NCBI RefSeq assembly: GCF_000449425.2
Contig: NZ_AVHW01000029.1
Span: 1 to 64,000, forward strand
From: Clostridioides difficile CD160
Lineage (GTDB): Bacteria > Bacillota > Clostridia > Peptostreptococcales > Peptostreptococcaceae
DNA: 64,000 bases
Direction: 5' to 3'
The translations under genes and the position numbers were made by a program. Below the pieces are notes generated by a model. It saw only the letters and a program-made list of their open reading frames with translations. It searched no databases and was not told the DNA's origin. Within the stretch, counting starts at the first letter, position 1. Each line of letters opens with the position of its first letter. Positions 24,522-32,500 of this stretch are shown here, in pieces.

Positions 24522-26219
24522 ATGGTTAAAGATGTTAAGTTGAAGAAGGGTATGTGGAGAGATGAAGTTAATAGATTGTTGAAGGAACATGATATTGATT
24601 TAGAGCTGGTTGATGAAATATATGGTGGAGCATCAGAAGTTAGTAATTGGAAGTGTAAATGTGGAGAAGTATTTACAAGAAGATGGAGTTATGTAAAAAA
24701 AACAGAATTAAATTCTTGCATAAAATGCGTGAAAAATAGTTTGTCAAAAGAGATATCTAATGTTAAAAGTAATAATATAAGAGAAGTTAAAATATTAAAA
24801 GGTATGGATAAAAAATATGTAAATAAAATATTAGAAAAATGGATTGAATTATTAGATGATACATATGAGGGTTCTAAGTATGTTCATAATTGGAAATGTA
24901 AATGTGGTCAAATATTTGAAAGAAAATATGAAGATATAAGAATAGGTAATAGTTATAAGTGTAAAAAATGTACAGCTATAATAAAAAATAGAGTTAATAA
25001 TATAAAAAATATTAAAATATTAAAAGGTATGAATAAAAAAGAGATAAATCTATTAATTAGAGAGTGGTTAATCTTAGAAGATGACATATACTTAGGATAT
25101 AAATATAAACATAATTGGAAGTGTAAATGTGGTCAAATATTTGAAAGGACTTGGGATTCAATAAAGAGAAATAATAGTATACAATGTAAAAAATGTACCT
25201 TTAATATAAAAAATAACCCTAACATTATAACTGAAGTATATTTAGAAAAAAATATGACAAAAGAAAATGTGAATAAACTAATTAGAGAGTGGTTAACTTT
25301 AGAAGATGATGTATTTTTAGAGCATCACTATAATCATAATTGGAAATGTAAATGTGGAAATACATTTAAAAGAACTTGGTCGAAGATAAAAGTCAGAGAA
25401 AATTATATTTGTGATGAATGTAGGTATAAATTACAAGAAGATAGATATAGATATGAAGTAGAAAAAGATGGTGAATACGAATATATAAAAAGTATTAGAA
25501 AAAATGAATACTTATCTAGTGGTGAAATTGTAAGAAGTAGCCCATATATAAAAATCAAACACAAATATTGTGATAGTATATATGAAATTCCAGCTGCTCA
25601 ATTTATTGATGTTGGAATTCGATGTTCAAATTGTTGTCAAAAACGTGAAAATTCTTTTGCCTATTATATTGAAGAAGAATTGAGTGAGCAATTAGAGACT
25701 TATTGGGATTTTAAAAGAAATAAAGTAAATCCACATTATATATATAAAAATTATATTGGTAATAAAAACAATAAAGAAAAAATTTGGATTAAATGCACTG
25801 AAAATAAGAATCATCCTTCATATCAAACTATGTCATATTCATTTATAAAAGGTTCTAGATGTCCAATTTGCTCTGAATCTAAGGGAGAAAAAAGAATTAG
25901 AAATTATTTTAATGGTAAAAACATTGAGTATCATATGCAACAAGAGTTTGATGAATTGTTTGGTTTGGGAGATAGAAATTTATCGTATGATTTTTATTTG
26001 CCTAATTATAAATTGCTGATAGAATATCAAGGTGAATTTCATGATGGAACAATAACTGGAAGTTATAAAGAATATTTTAATCTAGAGAAACAACAAGAAC
26101 ATGATAAAAGAAAAAGAGAGTATGCTAAAAATAATGGATATAAGTTATTAGAAATATGGTATTGGGATTTTGATAATATAGAAGAAATATTAGATAGAGA
26201 AATAAGAAATCTGCTTTAA
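24522..26219 (+). CDS. Multi-zinc-finger protein with C-terminal PD-(D/E)xK-like nuclease domain
   Basis: 565 residues, starting behind GAGAAGGTGAG. Four repeated units carry NWKCKCGQIFERTWDSIK-type sequence followed by a second CxxC (about residues 40-75, 120-150, 190-225, 270-300); each is a likely zinc-binding treble clef. A fifth Cys-rich part (CSNCCQKR, CPICSESK) leads to a C-terminal domain: SYDFYLPNYKLLIEYQGEFH with Asp and Glu-x-Gln, then HDKRKREYAKNNGYKLLEIW, as in VSR-like/REase-fold enzymes. Array fingers plus a nuclease suggest sequence-directed DNA cutting, as in free-standing homing endonucleases or restriction proteins. It lies 850 bp upstream of the tape measure gene, which has three introns without ORFs. 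Confidence 0.65.
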   Translation: MVKDVKLKKGMWRDEVNRLLKEHDIDLELVDEIYGGASEVSNWKCKCGEVFTRRWSYVKKTELNSCIKCVKNSLSKEISNVKSNNIREVKILKGMDKKYVNKILEKWIELLDDTYEGSKYVHNWKCKCGQIFERKYEDIRIGNSYKCKKCTAIIKNRVNNIKNIKILKGMNKKEINLLIREWLILEDDIYLGYKYKHNWKCKCGQIFERTWDSIKRNNSIQCKKCTFNIKNNPNIITEVYLEKNMTKENVNKLIREWLTLEDDVFLEHHYNHNWKCKCGNTFKRTWSKIKVRENYICDECRYKLQEDRYRYEVEKDGEYEYIKSIRKNEYLSSGEIVRSSPYIKIKHKYCDSIYEIPAAQFIDVGIRCSNCCQKRENSFAYYIEEELSEQLETYWDFKRNKVNPHYIYKNYIGNKNNKEKIWIKCTENKNHPSYQTMSYSFIKGSRCPICSESKGEKRIRNYFNGKNIEYHMQQEFDELFGLGDRNLSYDFYLPNYKLLIEYQGEFHDGTITGSYKEYFNLEKQQEHDKRKREYAKNNGYKLLEIWYWDFDNIEEILDREIRNLL

Positions 26220-26296
26220 GTAGACTTCTTATTTGTAGTATAAATTTTCCTTTAGACTTGATATAATTAAAGTATCAGAGTAGAGGGGGAAATATT

Positions 26297-27010
26297 ATGG
26301 AAGAATATTTAGGTGGTTTAATCTTTATAGGAGTAGTTGTAGGTTCTTTTATTATTTATTGTTTTATATCAAATGTAATAGATAATGCCAAAGAAAAAGA
26401 AGCTAGATTAGAACGAATAGCAGAAAGAAATAGAGAAAAAACAAAAGTAGAACAGGCGATACAAAAAAATATTTCAATGTCTAAATGTCAAGCTTTTGGT
26501 AACTCAAATAGTGACAGTGTGATATTGAGTAATAATGGTAAAATATCTATTATTCATGCTGGATTTAAGACAGCAGTTAAAAAAAATATAGAGGATTTAG
26601 TAAGTATTAAATTTAATATGCAAGTTAGTGAAAAAAATCAGATGAGAATAATATCTATAGTTCCTACATATGATAAATATACTTTTGTAGAAAAAATATA
26701 TTTAACCTTGATATTTGAACTTAACACTTATGAGGTATTTTATATTCCAGAATATAAAAATATAAATAATGTAGACATTCAAGAAAAAATAAAAGAAATG
26801 GAAAGGTTTAAATTAGTTGTAGAGAATGAAGCAACTAAATTTAAAAATGCTAAAATAGAAAGCAATAATAATATAAAAAAAGATGATGATGAGGATATAT
26901 CTAAAATTTCAAATGCATTAAAAGAATTACAGAGTTTGAAAGAGCAAGAAATATTAACAGAAGAAGAATTTAATGAAAAGAAAAAAGTATTATTGGAGAA
27001 AATTAAATAA
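26297..27010 (+). CDS. Membrane-anchored protein with C-terminal SHOCT domain
   Basis: 237 residues: one membrane segment near the start (GGLIFIGVVVGSFIIYCFIS), a short coiled stretch, a PH-like beta domain (about 70-160), an acidic linker and the short helical SHOCT end (NALKELQSLKEQEILTEEEF). SHOCT ends mediate oligomerisation in many envelope proteins. Strong AGAGGGGGAA ribosome site and its own terminator mark an independent unit. Function unknown. Confidence 0.65.
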   Translation: MEEYLGGLIFIGVVVGSFIIYCFISNVIDNAKEKEARLERIAERNREKTKVEQAIQKNISMSKCQAFGNSNSDSVILSNNGKISIIHAGFKTAVKKNIEDLVSIKFNMQVSEKNQMRIISIVPTYDKYTFVEKIYLTLIFELNTYEVFYIPEYKNINNVDIQEKIKEMERFKLVVENEATKFKNAKIESNNNIKKDDDEDISKISNALKELQSLKEQEILTEEEFNEKKKVLLEKIK

Positions 27011-27019
27011 AAATATTAA

Positions 27020-27044
27020 GACAGTTAATATACTGTCTTTTTTT
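27020..27044 (+). terminator. Terminator at the right border of the accessory island
   Basis: GACAGT (27020-27025) pairs with ACTGTC (27032-27037), followed by TTTTTTT, just before the tape measure gene. Confidence 0.75.
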
Positions 27045-27069
27045 ATGTATTGAAAAAGGAGTTGGTTAA

Positions 27070-28542
27070 ATGGCAGAAGAGTTTAAAATTAAGACCAGTA
27101 TTGAACTTGATGACAAAAAGGCTAGGCAACAATTAGCATCATTGAAGACATCTGCAAAAGAAAATAATATAAAATTAAATGTAGAAATGAACACATCATC
27201 TCTAAATAATTTGAAACAATTAGAGAACACATTAAAACAAATTAATAAACTTAGTAGAGAAACACAAAACGGATTATTTGGTGGAAAGGGTAGCTCGAAT
27301 GGAAATATAAATAAGTTAACTTCTCAATATGATAACTTTAAGAAGAAAATAGAGTCTACTCAAAGACAATTAAAGAAATTTACTCAGACAAACATTTTAG
27401 ATAACAAGCAAATAGGAGAAATTAACAAACTATCAGGAGAATTGAAAAGATTATCCAATATTAAATTAGATGGCTTAAATTCAAAAGCCTTATCGGATTT
27501 ATCAAATGTTCAGTCTAAATTTGCTAATATGAAAATACCAGATATGAATACGAAAATGGCTTCTCAATTTAAAACTCTTCAAAATGAAGCTGGTAAATTA
27601 GCAAATAAAATAGAATCATTAGGTAAATCTGGATACGCAGATACATCTAAACTACAAGGTTTATCAAACTCGTTAAAGTCAATTCAAAATTTAAATCTTA
27701 AAAATCTAACTTCTAACCAAATACAATCAGAAATACAAAAGCTAGAACAATTAAAAAATAAAGTTAAAGAAGTAGAAAATGCTACTAAAAACACTAAATT
27801 AGATGCTAAATTTAATATGAATCTTTCTAAAGTAATTTCAGATTTAAATAGGCTTAGACAAAAATGTGTAGAATTGGGTCAATCAACTGCTGGAATTGAT
27901 AAACTTGAAAAAGAATTAATGCAATTAAATGGTATGCCTCTAGGTCAAAAAGTAAAAGAATTAGATTCGATAAAAAGTAGACTAAGCAATATGAAATCTA
28001 ATTTCACAGGATTAGGAACTAGTGTAAAAACAACAAGTGGTTTCTTTAGTGACTTATATAATTCAATGAGAACTTATACTTTAGGTAATATGATAGGTAT
28101 GTCTATTACAAATGGTGTAAGAAATATAAAAACAACTATTGTTGAATTAGATAGTGCATTAAGAGATATGATGAAAGTAGCCCCTGATAATTTTGAAGGG
28201 ACAAGTGAGCAATTAAAGAATGTAAAAAATGAAGCAATTTCAATAGGGAAAGATACTGCTAGAGCATCAGAAGATATAATTCAAGGTGTATCTAAAGCTT
28301 TGCAGACAGGTGTAAAGTCTGTATCAGACAGTTTAAAGATAGCTAAACAATCAGCAGTTTTTGCAAATGTTGGTGATTTAGACCAAGAAACTGCCGATAA
28401 GTACTTAACTAGTGTCATGTCCGCTTATGGTGGAATGACAAAAGCATTAAAACCAATTAAAGATACTAGAGTTCAAATCAAAGGAATGAGTAAAGATTAT
28501 GATAATCTCACAAAGTTTCTTGATTTATCGAACTATGCAGGT
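27070..28542 (+). CDS. Tape measure protein, exon 1 (codons 1-491)
   Basis: The tape measure protein sets tail length and is ejected into the host. Exon 1 starts ATG 27070 behind AAAAAGGAGTTGG and is a long coiled coil (residues about 1-310), followed by the conserved phage tape measure core (TVELDSALRDMMKVAPDNFE-like, DTARASEDIIQGVSKALQTG, VGDLDQETADKYLTSVMSAYGG). It ends at NYAG, and the next codon is TAA. Joining exons 1-4 at the predicted splice sites rebuilds the core without gap: NYAG-NNFAITTGD-VSVGAALQRSAS ... ALKTIG-INMSGIKA. The joined product would be 2,331 residues to the stop at 34896, or about 2,690 if the later frameshift is repaired. At about 0.15 nm per residue that is a tail near 0.4 micrometres. 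Confidence 0.85.
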
Positions 28543-28800
28543 TAATAAAATAGCCCCTTTATATAGAAATATATAATTGAACTCAGAATATGCTGGAAAC
28601 TCCTTAGAGCCTTAATTAGTAAGTGTATTTGGAAACTTATACATCATCTGAAAATATTAAGGATTGGACAATCAGCAGAGATAGACCTAAGTTCAAAAAA
28701 AAGAATATGGTAAGCTCTCAACGACTACCAATGAGCATCCTAAATGGGTGATGGTATAGTCTATTCCCTTTTAAATATCGAGAAATCGAGGGTATAAAAG
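28543..28800 (+). ncRNA. Group I intron 1 in the tape measure gene (258 nt, no ORF)
   Basis: Exon end GGT (28540-28542) pairs with GCC in the guide region AGCCCC to give the U-G pair of P1. The core shows GGATTGGACAATCAGC and the P7 pair CGACTA ... TATAGTCTA, with CAACGACTACCAATGAGCAT between, all typical of phage group I introns. It ends in G at 28800. The first intron codon in frame is TAA, so unspliced mRNA stops translation exactly at the splice site. Exact removal restores the protein frame. Confidence 0.85.
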
Positions 28801-28827
28801 AATAATTTTGCAATAACAACTGGCGAT
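28801..28827 (+). CDS. Tape measure protein, exon 2 (27-nt micro-exon)
   Basis: Nine codons, NNFAITTGD, lie between introns 1 and 2. Tape measure cores of this family commonly read NNFAIT(S/T)GD at this place, so the piece is real coding sequence. It would be lost in annotation that ignores introns. Confidence 0.8.
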
Positions 28828-29126
28828 TAATTTTAGTCGCACTATATAGTAATATGTAGTTAAAAACTCCTTTAATTGCTGGGAACTCCTTAGAGCTAAC
28901 TAAACTACAACATAATTGGAAACGATAAATGTGAATGTTTAAAAATTAGTTGGATTGGACAATCAGCATCCAAGCTCCGTATGGGAGAAGGTTCAACGAC
29001 TATTATGTAGATTCAAGTGAATCGAAATGGGGAGCATCCTTAAAGGATGAAGATATAGTCTCGTCTTTATAGAGATATAAAGAAGTTCATAAGAGAACTG
29101 ATTAGGACTAACGAACCTAATTGAAG
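28828..29126 (+). ncRNA. Group I intron 2 in the tape measure gene (299 nt, no ORF)
   Basis: Exon end GCGAT pairs perfectly with GTCGC (from 28835), giving the U-G splice pair. The core has TTGGATTGGACAATCAGC, GGTTCAACGACTA and GATATAGTC (P7). It ends in G at 29126, before GTATCGGTAGGAGCAGC. It also starts with an in-frame TAA. Its sequence outside the core differs from introns 1 and 3, so it came from another source or diverged earlier. Confidence 0.85.
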
Positions 29127-29273
29127 GTATCGGTAGGAGCAGCGTTACAGCGAAGTGCGAGCATGTTATCATCAGCAGGTGTCTCTATGGAGGACTCTGT
29201 TGCATTGATAATTGGAGGAAATGAATCTGTACAAAATGCTGAAAAAGTAGGTACAGCACTCAAAACAATTGGT
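29127..29273 (+). CDS. Tape measure protein, exon 3 (49 codons)
   Basis: It reads VSVGAALQRSASMLSSAGVS, then MEDSVALIIGGNESVQNAEK and VGTALKTIG. This is the conserved middle of the tape measure core. It has no start codon or ribosome site of its own and is open only between the two introns. Its length is a multiple of three, so all three introns lie between codons. Confidence 0.85.
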
Positions 29274-29547
29274 TAATAAAATAGCCCCTTTATATAGTGA
29301 TATATAATTGAACTCAGAATATCAGGGAAAGTCCTTAGAGCTTTAATTACCAAGCATTAGAGAAATCAAAATGTGGCATTGCTAATCACAATGGTATGGT
29401 AATAAGATTAAAGATTGGATAATCCTGAGACACAGTCCTAAGTCAATTAATAAGGAAAGGTCGCAACGACTATCAATGAGCATCCTAAATGGATGATGGT
29501 ATAGTCTATTCCCATTTTTAAATATCTGGAAACAGAGGGTATTAAAG
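29274..29547 (+). ncRNA. Group I intron 3 in the tape measure gene (274 nt, no ORF)
   Basis: It starts like intron 1 (TAATAAAATAGCCCCTTTAT, then GATATATAATTGAACTCAGA in both) and shares the end CGACTA ... ATGATGGTATAGTCTATTCC and AGGGTAT(T)AAAG. Exon end GGT and guide GCC again give P1. It ends in G at 29547. Introns 1 and 3 are therefore copies of one another in the same gene, after the same three exon bases. Confidence 0.85.
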
Positions 29548-32500
29548 ATAAACATGAGTGGTATCAAAGCTTCAGCAGATTCAGGGAAAATCAGTCTTAA
29601 CAAAACTGCTAAAACATTACAAGAAACAGCTAAAATAAATGTATTAGATAAACAAACCGGTCAAGTAAGAGATATGATGTCAATTTTAGATGAGTTGGCA
29701 GAAAAGTGGCATAGTGTTGGAGAAGATGCCTTAACTAAAAATCAAAAAAGTGGTATTGCTGAAAGTATTTCAGGCAAAAACCACATAAATACTTTCATGG
29801 CTATCATGGATAATTGGAATCAGGTAAAAAAATTCCAAAGTTCATGGCTTAGTGGAGAAGTGCTAGGCTCTGCTTCTGCGGAAAATGAAAGATTCATAAA
29901 TTCGGCAGAGGGAAAGATTATAAAGTTAAAAGAAAGTCTAAAACAATTAGTTACAGATACTATATCTACTGATATGTTTAAGACTAGTTTAGATGGATTA
30001 TCTGGAATCACTGGTGTTTTAAATGGGATAACTAAAGCAGCAGATAAAATGCACATTTCCCTTCCTGTAGCATTAGCAAGTTTATCAGCTTTATTTATGA
30101 CGATTAAAGCATTGGGTACTGGTAAACCAATCACGAATTTGTTTAGTGCTGGGAAAAGTGCATTTCAAAATAATAGAAAATCTGTTAAATTTAAAGATTT
30201 CGAAAAAGCAACGAAATTTACTAATCAATATACGAATGCCATAAATAAAAATACTAATGCTTCAAATAATAATGCTAAATCAAATGCTATTGTCAATAGA
30301 ACTATAAAAAGTCAAAAAGGTATTGTAGGGAATTATGTATCAACAACTAACAGTTTAAAAAAGGCTACAGCTAAAGAAATAAAAATAAATGAAGACAGAA
30401 CAAAGTCGTATGAAAAGTACAATCAAAAATTAAAAGTAGTATCTAAAAGTAGAAAAGATACAATCGGTGATGGACTTAGTAATATTGGTAAAGCATTTGC
30501 AGGAAGTAGCATTGTAAATTTTGGTAAGGGCATAGCAACTACAGTCGGAAATTCTTTAGTATTAACTGCTGCATTTGCAGGAGTAACTTTGTTGGCTCAA
30601 GCTATGGAAAATTATGCTAACAGGGAAGAAAATGCATATCAAGCTAGAAAGAAAAATATACAAGCTTCAAAACAACAAATCAATTCATATGAAAGCCAAA
30701 AAACTCAATTACAAGCACTTGCAGAAGAATATGATAATTTATCTAAAAAAGAAAATAAGTCTAAAGAAGATAATAATAGATTAAATGAACTAAAACAACA
30801 GATTGGAAAAATAAAACCAGATTCAGTTATAGGAACAGATGAAAATGGCATACCTATTTTAAAAGGTCAGGTCACTGACTTAATTGCTGAAATAGACAGA
30901 GCTATTAATGCAAAAGAAAGATTGATGTCCTATGATAAACATGACAATGCAGAAACAGCTGCTAAAAAATTAAATTCTCCAAGTAAAAATCCAAATAAAA
31001 CTTTGGAAGAAAGAATGAGAGAAAGTGAAACTGGTAAGCTTGTAAAAATAGAAGAAGATTATACAGCAGAAGTTGAAAAGAATAAAAAAAGACAAGAAAA
31101 AGCAATAGAAAAATATAATAATTCAACTGGCAGAGCAAGAGATAAAGCTAGAAATGAATTAATGTCAGCAAAAGCAGAAGAAGAGAAGATTTATTTCAAG
31201 TATGATGAAATGTATAGAAATCAAGTTAATAAGATTCAAGGCTATTCAAAAGAAATAGGCGATGGAATTTTCTCTAACATTAAGAATAAAACTCTTTACA
31301 GTGGATTAGAAGGAAATGATAAGTCTAATTTTGCTGGACTTGAGAGTTTATTTGATTTTAGTGAGGTTACACCAGATACTTTAGTAGACACAGAACAAGC
31401 AGTTAATAAATTACTTACTGCTGTTAGAAGTGGAAAAGTTGATGTAGGAGATTTATCTAAAACTCTTAAAGATGCCAATGAAGAATTTGCTAGAACACAA
31501 GATATAGAGAAATATAATCAAACAATAGATAAAACAGCTAAGAGCATAGCTAAAGCGACTAATACAGATGTTAATATATGGGAAAATTTATTTGGTCAAG
31601 TTAATCCTAATGGTATTAAGGATATGACATCAATAAATACATTATTAGCGAAGTTTGGTAAGACAAAATTAGATTTGGCCAATGGTGATGAATTTGCAAT
31701 GCAACTTCAAAATCAATTTGATAGCATACAAAACATCTTAGATACAACAACAATAACTGGAGATGTGAAAGTTGATGCAAATATATTAACTGACATTAAA
31801 AATACTAAGGAAGTTCCTAGCCAAGTTAAAGGTATGATAGATTCTTTATTAGGAACAGGGGCAAGTTCCACTGATGTATTGAAGTTCACAATGGATGTTT
31901 TAATGGAGTTACAAACTGGTGACCCAGATATAACTAAACTTCAAAATGACTTAGATAACAAATTTGGAAAAGGTACGTTTACCATAACCCCAGAAATACT
32001 TTTAAGTGATGATTCAGGTCAAGCTAATGTAAATCAAATAATAGATAGTTTAAAACAAAAGTATGAAGAAGTGCCAAAAAAGGTTATTACAATAATTCAA
32101 GCAAATCCTACCACAACATTACAAGAAGCTGATTCATTAAAACAAATGTATGATAGATTTCCAAAAGAAATAAATACTATCATAGAACAAAAGGGTGCAG
32201 ATGAGGGTGGCAAAAAGGTATTAGAGTTAACTTCTAAATATAAGAAGATACCATCTAAGCTTAGAACTAGTTTAGAAACAGATGGTGTTGGACTGGAAAA
32301 AGCTGTACAAATCTCAGAAATATACAATAAAATACCACCAGAACTAAAGACATACCTATTAGCTGATGGGAAAGATGCTTTATATAATGCTACAAGTTTA
32401 AAAGATGCATTAGAACATATCCCGAAAGAGAAAATAACTGAAATATATTTAAATAAAAATGAAAATAACTTTGGGATACAAGATCTAATAACCTCATTAG

